Assembly: GCF_020176695.1 (NCBI RefSeq)
Contig: NZ_JAIWIA010000024.1
Coordinates: 62,001 to 126,000 of the forward strand
DNA: 64,000 nt
Origin: Massilia sp. MS-15
GTDB lineage: Bacteria > Pseudomonadota > Gammaproteobacteria > Burkholderiales > Burkholderiaceae_D
Reading direction: 5' to 3'
How positions within the stretch are numbered: the stretch's first letter is position 1; each line of letters opens with the position of its first letter. Made by a program: the position numbers and the translations under genes. This document shows positions 36,987-46,080 of this stretch, one piece after another. The notes beneath the pieces are model-generated. The model was not told where the DNA came from. It ran no database searches and saw only the letters and a program-made list of their open reading frames with translations.

Positions 36987-38162
36987 ATGGAATTCGAACT
37001 CTGGATGCTGCTTGGCATCCCCGTCATCTTCGGCCTGGGCTGGATCGCCGCCCGCGTCGACATCAACGCCGTCGTCTCCGAATCGCGCAGCCTGCCGCGC
37101 GGCTACTTCAAGGGCCTGAACCACCTGCTCAACGACCAGCCGGACAAGGCCATCGATTCCTTCATCGAGATCGTCAAGCTCGATCCGGAATCGGCCGACA
37201 TGCACTTCGCACTCGGCAACCTGTTCCGCCGCCGCGGCGAGATCGAACGCGCCATCCGCGTCCACCAGAACCTGCTGGCGCGCCCCGACCTGCCGGGCGA
37301 GCAGAAGGCCCATGCCGAGTACGAACTGGGCATGGACTACCTGAAGGCCGGCCTGCTCGACCGCGCCGAGGAAACCTTCAACCTGCTGGTCGGCACCCCG
37401 TTCGAGGTGCAGGCGCGGCGCGCGCTGCTGGAAATCTACCAGCGCGAAAAGGAGTGGCGCCGCGCGATCGATGTCGCTAGTGGCCTGCAGGAATCCGGCG
37501 CCGGCGCGCGCCAGAAGGAAATCGCCCAGTTCTATTGCGAGCTGGCCCAGGATGCCCTGGTGCACCTGCAGCCGAGCGATGCCATGGTCCTGCTGGACAA
37601 GGCCCTGCTGGCCGACCGCTCCAGCGTGCGCGCCACCATCCTGATCGGCGACGCCCAGCTGGCCCAGGGCGATACCGAGGCCGCGCTGGCGACCTGGCGC
37701 CGCGTCGAGCACCAGAGCGTGCCGCACGTGGCCCTGGTGGCGGGGCGCCTGATGGACGGCTACCGCAAGGTGGGCAGGCCGCAGGAAGGCGTGAACCTGT
37801 TGCGCTCCTACCTGCTTGAAGCCTCGTCGATCGACCTGATCGAAGTGGTGTTCAAGGCCGTGATCGAACTCGACGGCGTGGACGCGGCGAAGCAGCTGGT
37901 GGTCGAGGAACTGCGCCGCAATCCGACCCTGCTTGGCCTGGATAAATTGCTCGAAGCGCACCTGATGGACGCCCGTACCGAAGTCTGGGAAGAGCTGTCG
38001 ATGGTGAAGAACCTGGTGCAGCGTTATACCCAGAAGCTGGCGCGCTACCAGTGCAGCCACTGCGGCTTCAAGGCGCGCCAGTTCTACTGGCAGTGCCCGG
38101 GCTGCAGCCGCTGGGAGACCTACCCGCCGCGCCGCACCGAAGAACTCAATGTGATGAACTGA
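36987..38162 (+). CDS. lapB: lipopolysaccharide assembly protein LapB
   Basis: A 391-residue protein with one N-terminal membrane anchor (about 4-21), tandem TPR repeats (about 40-350) and a C-terminal rubredoxin-type metal site CSHCGF ... CPGCSRWET. The motif YFKGLNHLLNDQPDKAID after the anchor is characteristic. LapB (YciM) recruits the FtsH protease to LpxC and so limits lipid A production. It precedes rfaE1, another LPS gene. Confidence 0.94.
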   Translation: MEFELWMLLGIPVIFGLGWIAARVDINAVVSESRSLPRGYFKGLNHLLNDQPDKAIDSFIEIVKLDPESADMHFALGNLFRRRGEIERAIRVHQNLLARPDLPGEQKAHAEYELGMDYLKAGLLDRAEETFNLLVGTPFEVQARRALLEIYQREKEWRRAIDVASGLQESGAGARQKEIAQFYCELAQDALVHLQPSDAMVLLDKALLADRSSVRATILIGDAQLAQGDTEAALATWRRVEHQSVPHVALVAGRLMDGYRKVGRPQEGVNLLRSYLLEASSIDLIEVVFKAVIELDGVDAAKQLVVEELRRNPTLLGLDKLLEAHLMDARTEVWEELSMVKNLVQRYTQKLARYQCSHCGFKARQFYWQCPGCSRWETYPPRRTEELNVMN

Positions 38163-38175
38163 CGCAGCAAAGTTT

Positions 38176-39153
38176 ATGACGAACCCGATCCCGAGCCGCC
38201 TGCTGGCGGCAGACAGCTTCCGCCGGCAGGCGGCCCCCGAACTTTCCAGCGTGCGCCTGCTCGTGGTGGGCGACGTCATGCTCGACCGTTACTGGTTCGG
38301 CGAGGTCTCGCGCATCTCGCCGGAAGCGCCGGTGCCGGTGGTGCGCATCGAGCGCCGCGAAGAGCGCCTGGGCGGCGCCGCCAACGTGGCGCGCAATGCC
38401 GCGGCGCTGGGCGCCCATACCGGCCTGCTGGGCGTGAGCGGACAGGACGAGGCGGGCGACGAAGTCGAGAAGCTGCTGGCCGACAGCGGCATCCACAGCT
38501 ACCTCAAGCGCGACGAGGCGATCTCGACCATCATCAAGCTGCGCGTCATCGGACGCCAGCAGCAGATGGTGCGCATCGACTTCGAGGATGCGCCCACCGA
38601 GACCGTGCTGGTCGAGAAGCTCGACCAGTTCCGCACCCTGCTGCCCAGCTACGACGTGGTGATCCTGTCCGACTACAACAAGGGCGCCCTGGCCAACGTG
38701 GCCGAGATGGTGAAGGAGGCGCGCGCGGCTGGCAAGACCGTGCTGGTCGATCCCAAGGGCGATGACTTCTCTCCCTACCGCGGTGCCAGCATCCTGACCC
38801 CGAACCGCTCGGAATTGCAGCGCGTGGTCGGCGCCTGGAAGACCGAGGAACAATTGACCGAAAAGGCGCAGCGCCTGCGCGCCGAGCTGGGCCTGGACGC
38901 CCTGCTCCTGACCCGGTCGGAAGAGGGCATGAGCCTGTACAGCGCCGACGAAGTGCTGCACGTGCATGCCGACGCGCGCGAAGTATTCGACGTCTCCGGC
39001 GCCGGCGACACCGTCATCGCCACCCTGGCCGCGATGCTGGGCGCGGGCGCGTCGCTGGCCGAGGCGCTGGCCACAGCCAACCGTGCTGGCGGTATCGTGG
39101 TCGGCAAGCTGGGTACGGCCACCGTAACCCGCGACGAGCTGTTCCCGGCTTGA
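38176..39153 (+). CDS. rfaE1: D-glycero-beta-D-manno-heptose-7-phosphate kinase
   Basis: A 325-residue PfkB-family sugar kinase making heptose 1,7-bisphosphate for the LPS inner core. N-terminal GDVMLDRYWFG, RLGGAANVARNAAALG, the IILSDYNKGALA-type segment, and the C-terminal catalytic VSGAGDTVIA with the anion-hole GAGD. It corresponds to the kinase half of enterobacterial HldE; the adenylyltransferase half is a separate gene outside this window. It starts 13 bases after lapB. Confidence 0.93.
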   Translation: MTNPIPSRLLAADSFRRQAAPELSSVRLLVVGDVMLDRYWFGEVSRISPEAPVPVVRIERREERLGGAANVARNAAALGAHTGLLGVSGQDEAGDEVEKLLADSGIHSYLKRDEAISTIIKLRVIGRQQQMVRIDFEDAPTETVLVEKLDQFRTLLPSYDVVILSDYNKGALANVAEMVKEARAAGKTVLVDPKGDDFSPYRGASILTPNRSELQRVVGAWKTEEQLTEKAQRLRAELGLDALLLTRSEEGMSLYSADEVLHVHADAREVFDVSGAGDTVIATLAAMLGAGASLAEALATANRAGGIVVGKLGTATVTRDELFPA

Positions 39154-39254
39154 GCGCGATCAGGCCGGGGCCGTCAACCCTGACCGGACAGCCCCGTTAG
39201 GGCGTGGATGGGTGGCGCCGCCGCCCATCGCCACAACCTACGGAGATCGAGAAC

Positions 39255-39617
39255 ATGATGAAGAAACTGGTATTCGCTGTTGCCGCGCTGCTCGCCTCAA
39301 GCGGGTTCGCCTTCGCCCAGGTCGACGTCAACAAGGCCGACGCAGCCGCGCTGGACAGCGTCAAGGGCGTGGGCCCGAGCATGTCGAAGTCCATCCTCGA
39401 CGAACGCGCCAAGGGCGAGTTCAAGGACTGGGCCGACTTCCGGCAGCGCGTCAAGGGCGTGGGCGACAAGAAGGCGCTCAAGCTGTCCGAGGCTGGCTTG
39501 GTGGTCAACGGCAAGCCGATGGAGGGCGCGGCGGCCGGGCCGGCCGGCGCGAAGGCGGAAAAGACCTCCGCCAGGGCGCCCGGCAAGGACAAGCCGGCCG
39601 AGCAGAAGGCGATGTAG
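39255..39617 (+). CDS. comEA: ComEA-like helix-hairpin-helix DNA-binding protein
   Basis: A 120-residue protein: signal peptide (about 1-21, ending SGFAFAQ), a ComEA-type double HhH domain (VDVNKADAAALDSVKGVGPS, FKDWADFRQRVKGVGDKKA) and a low-complexity Ala/Lys/Pro tail. ComEA binds incoming DNA in the periplasm during natural transformation; short forms like this are the usual proteobacterial type. Start: of two adjacent ATGs, 39255 is used. Own terminator follows. Confidence 0.85.
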   Translation: MMKKLVFAVAALLASSGFAFAQVDVNKADAAALDSVKGVGPSMSKSILDERAKGEFKDWADFRQRVKGVGDKKALKLSEAGLVVNGKPMEGAAAGPAGAKAEKTSARAPGKDKPAEQKAM

Positions 39618-39624
39618 CAGCAGG

Positions 39625-39650
39625 AACCCGCGGCAACGCGGGTTTTTTTT
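39625..39650 (+). terminator. rho-independent terminator of comEA
   Basis: AACCCGC / GCGGGTT stem running into eight T. Confidence 0.93.
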
Positions 39651-39783
39651 GTCAATTTTCCAGGCTATCAAGCCGCTGGCATGGACTGCCCGGGAATTGT
39701 CCCGCATTTATACCCGATTCAATTGACGAATCTGAGTGGATTGAAAAAGGCGCGTGCTATATTCCTTTCCCCTCGGAAACACT

Positions 39784-39816
39784 CCTTGCTTTCCTTGCTT
39801 TCCTTGCTTTCCTTGC
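39784..39816 (+). repeat. 9-bp tandem repeat upstream of the chemoreceptor
   Basis: CCTTGCTTT repeated 3.7 times (units at 39784, 39793, 39802 and a partial at 39811), perfect, ending 26 bases before the chemoreceptor ATG. It lies in the presumed leader. Slippage would change leader length by 9 bases without affecting the reading frame. Confidence 0.9.
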
Positions 39817-39842
39817 AGCCTTCTACGCGGATCGAGCCTCTC

Positions 39843-41471
39843 ATGAACAAGAAGTCCCTCACCATCGGTGCACGCCTGGCAATCGGCTATGGCGCCGTGT
39901 TCTTCCTGATGATCGCTCTCACGGCCCTTGCCATCAGTCGCGTCGGTGACATCGAGCGTATCCTGAAGCACATCAACGACGTCAACAACGTCAAGCAGCG
40001 CTACGCGATCAATTTCCGCGGCAGCGTGCACGACCGTGCCATCGCCCTGCGTGACGTGGTGTTGTCCACCGATCCGGCTGCCGCCGCCGTACCGGTGCGG
40101 CTGATCGCCGACCTGGACGAGAACTATGCGCGCTCGGCCGGACCGATGGACCGGCTGTTCAGCGAGCTGGCCGACAGTTCCGCTGCCGAAAAGGACGCGC
40201 TGGCCGTGATCAAGGCGCAGGAGCGCCGCACCAAGCCCCTGATCGAGCGCGTGATCGCGCTGCAGGCGGCCGGCCAGGCAGAGGAGGCCAGGAGCCTGCT
40301 GGCCCGGGAAGCGGCGCCGGCCTTCGTCGACTGGCTCGCCAGCATCAACGTCTTCATCGACATGCAGGAGAAAATGAACAACGACGAAGCGGCCGGTGCG
40401 CGCACCATGGCCTCGGGCTTCTTCGGCTGGATGACCTTGCTGTGCCTGGGCGCGATCGCGGCCGGCGCGCTAGGAGCCTGGATCATCACGCGCGGCCTGC
40501 TGCGCCAGCTCGGCGGCCAGCCCGACTATGCCGCCTCGATCGTCAAGGCGATCGCCGCGGGCGACCTCGGCGTGAAGATCGAGACCGCCGCGGGCGACAG
40601 CCGGAGCCTGCTGTACGCCATGCAGGGCATGCGCGACAGCCTGGTCGCCATCGTCGGCCAGGTGCGCCACGGCACCCTGAACATGGCCAGCGTCTCGACC
40701 GAGATCGCGGACGGCAACCGCGACCTGTCGCAGCGTACCGTGCGCCAGGCGGACACGCTGGAAGCGACCACCGCGTCGGTGGCCCAGCTCAGCGCCACCG
40801 TGCGCCAGAACGCCGACAATGCCAGCCAGGCCAATGCGCTGGCGGAATCGGCTTCCGAAGTCGCGCTGCGCGGCGGCGCCGTCGTGTCCCAGGTGGTGCA
40901 GACCATGGCCTCGATCAACGACTCCTCGAAGCAGATCGTCGACATCATCGGCGTCATCGACGGCATCGCGTTCCAGACCAATATCCTGGCCCTGAACGCG
41001 GCCGTGGAAGCGGCGCGCGCCGGAGAGCAGGGACGCGGCTTCGCGGTGGTGGCGACCGAGGTGCGCAGCCTGGCCCAGCGCTCGGCCGCGGCGGCCAGGG
41101 AGATCAAGGGCCTGATCGGCAGCTCGGTCGAGCGGGTCGACGCGGGCGCGCGCCTGGTCGACGAAGCCGGCAGCACCATGAACGACATCGTCGCCTCGGT
41201 GCGCCGCGTCACCGATATCATGGCCGAGATCACGCGCGCCAGCGCCGAGCAGAGCGCCGGCATCGGCCAGGTGCATGCCGCGATCGGCCAGATGGACGAG
41301 GCGACGCGCCAGAACGCGGCCATGGTGCAGCAGGCAACGGCGGCCGCGGCGGCGCTGGAAGACGAGGCCGAGCGGCTGGCGCAGGTGGTCAGCGTGTTCC
41401 GGCTCGATGCCGCGCATGACCCGGTGACCGGCGCCGGGCGTGCCGCTCCACTGGCGATCGCCGCAGGCTGA
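39843..41471 (+). CDS. methyl-accepting chemotaxis protein
   Basis: A 542-residue chemoreceptor. TM1 at about 10-32, a four-helix-bundle-type periplasmic domain (about 33-190, with [17 protein letters not shown]), TM2 at about 195-215, a poorly conserved HAMP-like stretch, then the signalling domain with the hairpin tip [20 protein letters not shown] and [20 protein letters not shown]. The periplasmic domain resembles the Tar-type 4HB ligand-binding family. It lacks the C-terminal pentapeptide for CheR docking and ends in a short Ala-rich tail. Start: ATG 39843 directly before TM1. Ligand unknown. No che genes are adjacent. Confidence 0.93.
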   Translation: MNKKSLTIGARLAIGYGAVFFLMIALTALAISRVGDIERILKHINDVNNVKQRYAINFRGSVHDRAIALRDVVLSTDPAAAAVPVRLIADLDENYARSAGPMDRLFSELADSSAAEKDALAVIKAQERRTKPLIERVIALQAAGQAEEARSLLAREAAPAFVDWLASINVFIDMQEKMNNDEAAGARTMASGFFGWMTLLCLGAIAAGALGAWIITRGLLRQLGGQPDYAASIVKAIAAGDLGVKIETAAGDSRSLLYAMQGMRDSLVAIVGQVRHGTLNMASVSTEIADGNRDLSQRTVRQADTLEATTASVAQLSATVRQNADNASQANALAESASEVALRGGAVVSQVVQTMASINDSSKQIVDIIGVIDGIAFQTNILALNAAVEAARAGEQGRGFAVVATEVRSLAQRSAAAAREIKGLIGSSVERVDAGARLVDEAGSTMNDIVASVRRVTDIMAEITRASAEQSAGIGQVHAAIGQMDEATRQNAAMVQQATAAAAALEDEAERLAQVVSVFRLDAAHDPVTGAGRAAPLAIAAG

Positions 41472-41567
41472 CGCGCCCATGCGGCGCATGCATGTATTGA
41501 CTGACATGGCGCAATCCGCATGAGAAGATGTGCGTGACGTTTCGCTCCCATCACTAGAAAGGTATCC

Positions 41568-42950
41568 ATGCCTCACGCCCGCATTTCTTCCTCCCTGCTG
41601 GCCGCACTGTTCGCCATGACTGCCGGCGCAGCAGGCGCCGCACCGGCCGGCCCGGCGGCGCCGGACCTCAAGCGCCACCAGCCCCAGATCGACAGGATCC
41701 TCGCCGAGATCTCGCCCAAGCGGATCGAGGCGTACGTTAACAAGCTGGTGAGCTTCGGCACCCGCCACACGATGTCCGAAACGGAATCGGACACGCGCGG
41801 CATCGGCGCCGCGCGGCGCTGGATCAAGGCCGAGATGGAGCGCTGCGGCGCCGGCACCCCACTGCAGGTGGCCTTCGACAGCCACGTGGCGCCGGTGTCG
41901 GCGCGCATTTCGCGCCCGACCGAGATCGTCAACGTGGTGGCGACCCTGCCGGGCACCCAGGAAGCGTCGAAGGACCGCCTGTACGTGGTCAGCGGCCATT
42001 ACGACTCGCGCGTCAGCGACGTGATGAACTACACCGCCGATGCGCCAGGCGCCAACGACGACGCCTCGGGCACCGCCGCCGTGATGGAACTGGCCTGCGT
42101 CATGGCCAGGCACAAGTTCGACGCCACCCTGGTGTTCATGACCGTGGCGGCCGAAGAGCAGGGCCTGCTGGGCGCGCGCCACTGGGCCGAACAGGCGCGC
42201 AAGAACCAGCTGAACGTGGCCGGCATGTTCACCAACGACATCATTGGCAGCTCGCGCGCCGACAATGGCAAGGTGGACAACAAGCAGGTGCGCCTGTTTT
42301 CGCAGAGCATCCCGGCCACCAGGGAAATGAGCGAGGCCGTGCGCCAGCTGGTGGCCACCGGCGGCGACAGCGATTCGCTGTCGCGCCAGCTGGCCCGCCA
42401 CACCAAGGAGATGGGCGAGCGCTACGTGAAGGGCTTCAAGGTGTCGGTGATCCATCGCGCCGACCGCTACCTGCGCGGCGGCGACCACATGCCCTTCCTG
42501 GAGCAGGGCTACGCCGCGCTGCGCTTCACCGAGCCGGCCGAGGACTTCGCGCACCAGCACCAGGACCTGCGCACCGAGAACGGCAAGGTGTACGGCGACC
42601 TGGCCGAGTTCAACGACTACGATTACATCGCCAGGGTGACCCGGGTGAACGCCGCGGCGCTGGCCTCGCTGGCGCTGGCACCAGGCGCGCCGCAGAACGT
42701 CAGGCTGCGCACCGACCGGCTGACCAACGATTCGACCCTGGTATGGCAGGCGAACGCCGAGCCGGACCTGGCCGGCTACCGCGTGGTCTGGCGCGACACC
42801 ACCGCCAGCGACTGGCAAGGCGCGAAGTGGGTTGGCAAGGTGCAGGAGGCCACGATCGACCTGTCGAAGGACAACGTGTTCTTCGGCGTGCAGGCGGTGG
42901 ACCGGGACGGCAACGTCAGCGTTGCCAGCTATCCGCTGCCGCAGCGCTGA
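41568..42950 (+). CDS. M28 family zinc aminopeptidase with C-terminal Fn3-like domain, secreted
   Basis: A 460-residue protein: signal peptide (about 1-24, ending AAGAAP), and an M28 peptidase domain (about 90-370) with VVSGHYDSR (His and Asp ligands), GANDDASGTAAVMELA (bridging Asp) and AAEEQGLLGARHWAE (catalytic and ligand Glu). A fibronectin type III-like module ends the protein (about 375-460: GAPQNVRLRT ... TLVWQANAEPDLAGYRVVWR). The metal ligands look complete. It lies alone between the chemoreceptor and cysM, a fourth secreted peptidase in the window. Confidence 0.88.
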   Translation: MPHARISSSLLAALFAMTAGAAGAAPAGPAAPDLKRHQPQIDRILAEISPKRIEAYVNKLVSFGTRHTMSETESDTRGIGAARRWIKAEMERCGAGTPLQVAFDSHVAPVSARISRPTEIVNVVATLPGTQEASKDRLYVVSGHYDSRVSDVMNYTADAPGANDDASGTAAVMELACVMARHKFDATLVFMTVAAEEQGLLGARHWAEQARKNQLNVAGMFTNDIIGSSRADNGKVDNKQVRLFSQSIPATREMSEAVRQLVATGGDSDSLSRQLARHTKEMGERYVKGFKVSVIHRADRYLRGGDHMPFLEQGYAALRFTEPAEDFAHQHQDLRTENGKVYGDLAEFNDYDYIARVTRVNAAALASLALAPGAPQNVRLRTDRLTNDSTLVWQANAEPDLAGYRVVWRDTTASDWQGAKWVGKVQEATIDLSKDNVFFGVQAVDRDGNVSVASYPLPQR

Positions 42951-43049
42951 GCCTTGCGCGATGCCGGGACCGGCGGACCGGTCCCGGCAAATACGCCTCC
43001 TTGCAGACCGGATTAGAATAGCGGTTTAGGAATCGCGAGAAAGCAAGGA

Positions 43050-43952
43050 ATGGCTTACAAGACCATCGAAGACACGATCGGCAACACCCCGCTGGTGCAA
43101 CTGGTGCGCCTGCCCGGCGCCGAGGCCGCGGCGCGCAACAACATCATCCTCGGCAAGCTCGAAGGCAACAACCCGGCCGGCTCCGTGAAGGACCGCGCCG
43201 CCATGGCCATGCTGCGCGGCGCCGAGGCGCGCGGCCAGATCAAGCCGGGCGATACCCTGATCGAAGCTACCAGCGGCAATACCGGGATCGCGCTGGCGAT
43301 GGCGGCCGCCATCCGCGGCTACAAGATGGTGCTTTTAATGCCGGACAACCTCTCGGTCGAGCGCCGCCAGAGCATGGCCGCCTATGGCGCGCGCATCGTG
43401 CTGACTCCGAAATCGGGCGGCATGGAGTATGCGCGCGACCTGGCCGAGCAGATGCAGAAGAATGGCGAAGGCCTGATCCTCGACCAGTTCGGCAACCAGG
43501 ACAATCCGCGCGCCCACTACGAGAGCACGGGCCCGGAAATCTGGCGCGATACCGAAGGCCGGGTCACCCACTTCGTCAGCGCCATGGGCACCACCGGCAC
43601 CATCATGGGCGTGTCGCGCTACTTGAAGGAACAGAACGAGGCGATCCGCATCATCGGCGCCCAGCCGGAGGAAGGCTCCTCGATCCCCGGCATCCGCAAG
43701 TGGCCGGAAGCCTACCTGCCCAGGATCTACGACAAGGCGCGCGTGGACCAGGTCGAGCCGGTCAGCCAGGCCGCGGCCGAGCAGATGGCGCGCCGCATGG
43801 CGGCCGAGGAAGGCATCTTCTGCGGCATTTCGGCGGCCGGCGCCTGCGAAGTCGCGCTGCGCATCGCGCAGACGGTGGAAAATGCCACCATCGTGTTCGT
43901 CGTCTGCGACCGTGGCGACCGCTACCTGTCGACGGGCGTGTTCCCGGCCTGA
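43050..43952 (+). CDS. cysM: cysteine synthase B
   Basis: A 300-residue PLP enzyme making cysteine (or S-sulfocysteine with thiosulfate) from O-acetylserine. The PLP lysine is in GSVKDRAAMAML, the phosphate-binding loop is SGNTGIALA, and the C-terminal serine loop is GISAAGACEVAL. CysM rather than CysK is indicated by length, by the IGNTPLVQLVRLPG opening and by the MPDNLSVERRQSMAAYGA segment. Followed by a terminator. Confidence 0.93.
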   Translation: MAYKTIEDTIGNTPLVQLVRLPGAEAAARNNIILGKLEGNNPAGSVKDRAAMAMLRGAEARGQIKPGDTLIEATSGNTGIALAMAAAIRGYKMVLLMPDNLSVERRQSMAAYGARIVLTPKSGGMEYARDLAEQMQKNGEGLILDQFGNQDNPRAHYESTGPEIWRDTEGRVTHFVSAMGTTGTIMGVSRYLKEQNEAIRIIGAQPEEGSSIPGIRKWPEAYLPRIYDKARVDQVEPVSQAAAEQMARRMAAEEGIFCGISAAGACEVALRIAQTVENATIVFVVCDRGDRYLSTGVFPA

Positions 43953-43971
43953 GGCCAGGCAAGACACCATA

Positions 43972-44005
43972 AAAAAGCCATCCTGACGGATGGCTTTTGT
44001 TTTTC
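43972..44005 (+). terminator. rho-independent terminator of cysM
   Basis: AAAAGCCATCC-TGAC-GGATGGCTTTT followed by GTTTTT; A-run on the near side makes it able to work both ways. Confidence 0.92.
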
Positions 44006-44104
44006 TGCAAGCTAGCGCAAGCGCGGCAAAGGCGGCAAGGGCGGCGGGGTACCCGCAGCCTGCGCATCGGCGGCAGCCAGGCATGGGGCGCAAGGCCCCG
44101 CGGA

Positions 44105-44440
44105 TCACGCCTCTTTTGGGGCGGCGCCTTCTTTTGGCTTGAACTGCTTGTCGCTGATGCGGAACTTGGCGCGGCGGTCGCCCATGAGGTAGCGCAGGTC
44201 GCGGATCGACAGGTCGCTCACTTCATGCATGCGGATCAGCAGCGATGCGCCGACCGGCAGGCGGTGATGGCGGATCTTGGAGATCACGGGCGGCGCCACT
44301 TCCAGTGCGCGCGACAGGGCCGCGTCGTTCTTCAGGCGCAGGTTCTCGATCAGGGTGTCGAGCAGGCGATTCGGGTTGTACTGCAGGAGTTCATCGGACT
44401 CCGCATCGCTGTTCATATCAATCCCGACTTGGTTTGTCAT
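44105..44440 (-). CDS. small helix-turn-helix-like putative regulator
   Basis: A 111-residue protein. Acidic N-terminus, then LLDTLIENLRLKNDAALSRALEVAPPVISKIRHHRLPVG, which reads as an Xre-type helix-turn-helix (AALSRAL - APPVISKIR), followed by a hydrophobic SLLIRMHEVSDLSIRDLRYLMG helix pair and a basic tail. I recognise the fold type but no named family. The 450-base AT-rich region upstream contains an 8-bp palindrome that could be its operator. An alternative start eight codons in (MNSD) is possible. Confidence 0.6.
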   Translation of the reverse strand: MTNQVGIDMNSDAESDELLQYNPNRLLDTLIENLRLKNDAALSRALEVAPPVISKIRHHRLPVGASLLIRMHEVSDLSIRDLRYLMGDRRAKFRISDKQFKPKEGAAPKEA

Positions 44441-44892
44441 GATTCAAATTCCTATTTTTGGATGTGGACGGAGCCCCATGCGGCGCTCGGCTCCAGGCTT
44501 CGGTGTTTCGACATTTTCTATTCAATTGTACAACTAATTTCTAATCTGATACTCAGTAGCAATAACAATCAGAAGACGCTCATCAGTATTGTTGTCTTAT
44601 CGCAACAATAGCCGCAATGCAATTCTCTCACAAAGTCACTGAAATAATAATTGTTTTTTGGTTAAGCATGAGTGTATCGCCACACCGGGTTGAATGCCGC
44701 ACGGTATGGAAAAAGCTATAGAAAAAAGCAAGAAATGCGGGGGTATGGCGCCCAGCGAGGTGTTTCTACAGAGAATCTGTCCAAAAGGAGGATATACCCC
44801 AGGGGAGTATCAGGGCTGCCGCTCCGGCAAAACAGCAAGAAGCAGTAGGAAACCCGTTACAAATCGATACAAAGTTTCCCAGCGGGCAATGC
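44441..44892. other. AT-rich intergenic region with a palindrome
   Basis: A 452-base non-coding stretch, clearly richer in A/T than its surroundings around 44510-44680. It contains TATTGTTG / CAACAATA (44587-44594 and 44603-44610, perfect 8-bp arms, 8-base spacer), an operator-like inverted repeat 146 bases before the regulator's start. A plus-strand frame at 44694-44975 has a ribosome-like AAAAGGAGG inside it but no family resemblance and overlaps mltB, so it is not called. Confidence 0.55.
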
Positions 44893-46080
44893 TTAACCAG
44901 CGCGCGCGGTACGCACCGCCCGACCTAGTTCTACCACCGACATGGCATAAAAATAACTTCGATTGTACTTTGTGATGGCAAAAAAGTTATCGTTTACCAC
45001 CCAGTACTCGGTAGGGTCGGCGCCGTTCTGCAGGTCGACCACGCCATACAGGCCTTGCGGCGGCAGCGCTTCGGCGCTCTCCACGCCTGCCGTGCGCAGC
45101 TCTTCCGGCGTCAGCGTGGCCGCCAGGCCGCGCTCGAGCAGGGGTTCCCAGGCGCGGCTCGGCGAGACCTCGGCCGGGTACACCGGGCTGCCCTTGTGTT
45201 CCGGGTTCCAGCCATGCTTGACCAGGAAATTGGCCACGCTGCCGATCGCATCCTCGGCCGAGTTGCGCAGGTCGAGCTGGCCATCCTGGTCGAAGTCCAC
45301 GCCATAGTTGAGGATACTGCCGGGCATGAACTGGGGCATGCCGATCGCGCCCGCGAACGAGCCCAGCAGTGAGAATGGATCGACCCCATGCTCGCGCGCG
45401 AACAGCAGGGTATTTGCCAGTTCGCTGCGGAAGAAGGCCATGCGGCCGGCGCGGTTCGGCGCTTCCGGATAGGCGAAAGCGAGCGTGGCCAGGGTGTCCA
45501 GCACGCGGAACTTGCCGGTATCGCGGCCATAGATGGTTTCCACGCCGATGATGCCGACGATGACTTCGGCCGGCACGCCATACGCGGCCTCGGCGCGCTC
45601 GAGGGCCTGGGCATGTTCATCCCAGAAGCGCACGCCGGCCGCGATCCGGATCGGTTCGATGAAGCGGGTGCGGTAGACCTGCCAGTTCTTCGGCTTGCCC
45701 GGCGGCGCCGGCTTGACCAGCTGCACCGCCGAATCGATGAAGCGGGCCTGGCCGAACAGCGTCTCCAGCGCGGTGCGCTCGAAGCCGTGGCGGCTGCCCA
45801 TCTCGTCGATGAAGGCGCGTACCGCTTCCCATTCGAGGAAATTATGGTGTTCGCCATCGTAGTCGATCCTGGTGGCGGCCTTCACGGCCTTGCCGGATGT
45901 GGCGGCGCGCTTGCCGGAGGCCCTGGCCTTTTTTCCGGCGGCCTTGGCCTTGGCGGCCTTGGCTGGCTTGGAGGCCTTGCCTGACACGCTGCGGGCAGGC
46001 GTTTCCTTTGCGGCGGCGGCCTGCCCGGTGGGGGCAAGGGCCAGTGCCAGCGCGGCAAACAGGGGAAGGATAGCTTTCAT
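44893..46080 (-). CDS. mltB: membrane-bound lytic murein transglycosylase B type
   Basis: A 395-residue peptidoglycan lytic transglycosylase. Signal peptide (about 1-24), a Lys/Ala-rich spacer (about 25-72), then the SLT_2/MltB domain: FIDEMGSRHGF, VEIIVGIIGVETIYGR-type motif with the catalytic Glu (here VGIIGVETIYG), FAGAIGMPQFMPGS and NYGVDFDQDGQLDLR (the EF-hand-like loop of MltB). No lipobox cysteine is present, so it is soluble periplasmic or tethered by charge. Start: ATG 46080, overlapping the transglutaminase stop as ATGA, which marks translational coupling to the operon upstream. Confidence 0.9.
   Translation of the reverse strand: MKAILPLFAALALALAPTGQAAAAKETPARSVSGKASKPAKAAKAKAAGKKARASGKRAATSGKAVKAATRIDYDGEHHNFLEWEAVRAFIDEMGSRHGFERTALETLFGQARFIDSAVQLVKPAPPGKPKNWQVYRTRFIEPIRIAAGVRFWDEHAQALERAEAAYGVPAEVIVGIIGVETIYGRDTGKFRVLDTLATLAFAYPEAPNRAGRMAFFRSELANTLLFAREHGVDPFSLLGSFAGAIGMPQFMPGSILNYGVDFDQDGQLDLRNSAEDAIGSVANFLVKHGWNPEHKGSPVYPAEVSPSRAWEPLLERGLAATLTPEELRTAGVESAEALPPQGLYGVVDLQNGADPTEYWVVNDNFFAITKYNRSYFYAMSVVELGRAVRTARAG

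Noticed and set aside
39784..39816. tandem repeat as a CRISPR array
   Set aside because: 9-bp direct repeats without spacers and no cas genes in the window.
42963..42989. GCCGGGACCG / CGGTCCCGGC hairpin after the M28 peptidase as a terminator
   Set aside because: Strong stem but no T run on either strand; not called as a rho-independent terminator.
44694..44975. 93-codon plus-strand frame between the HTH gene and mltB
   Set aside because: Overlaps the mltB 3' end, has no recognisable family and no consistent ribosome site at its start; the AGGAGG inside it has no ATG at a proper distance.
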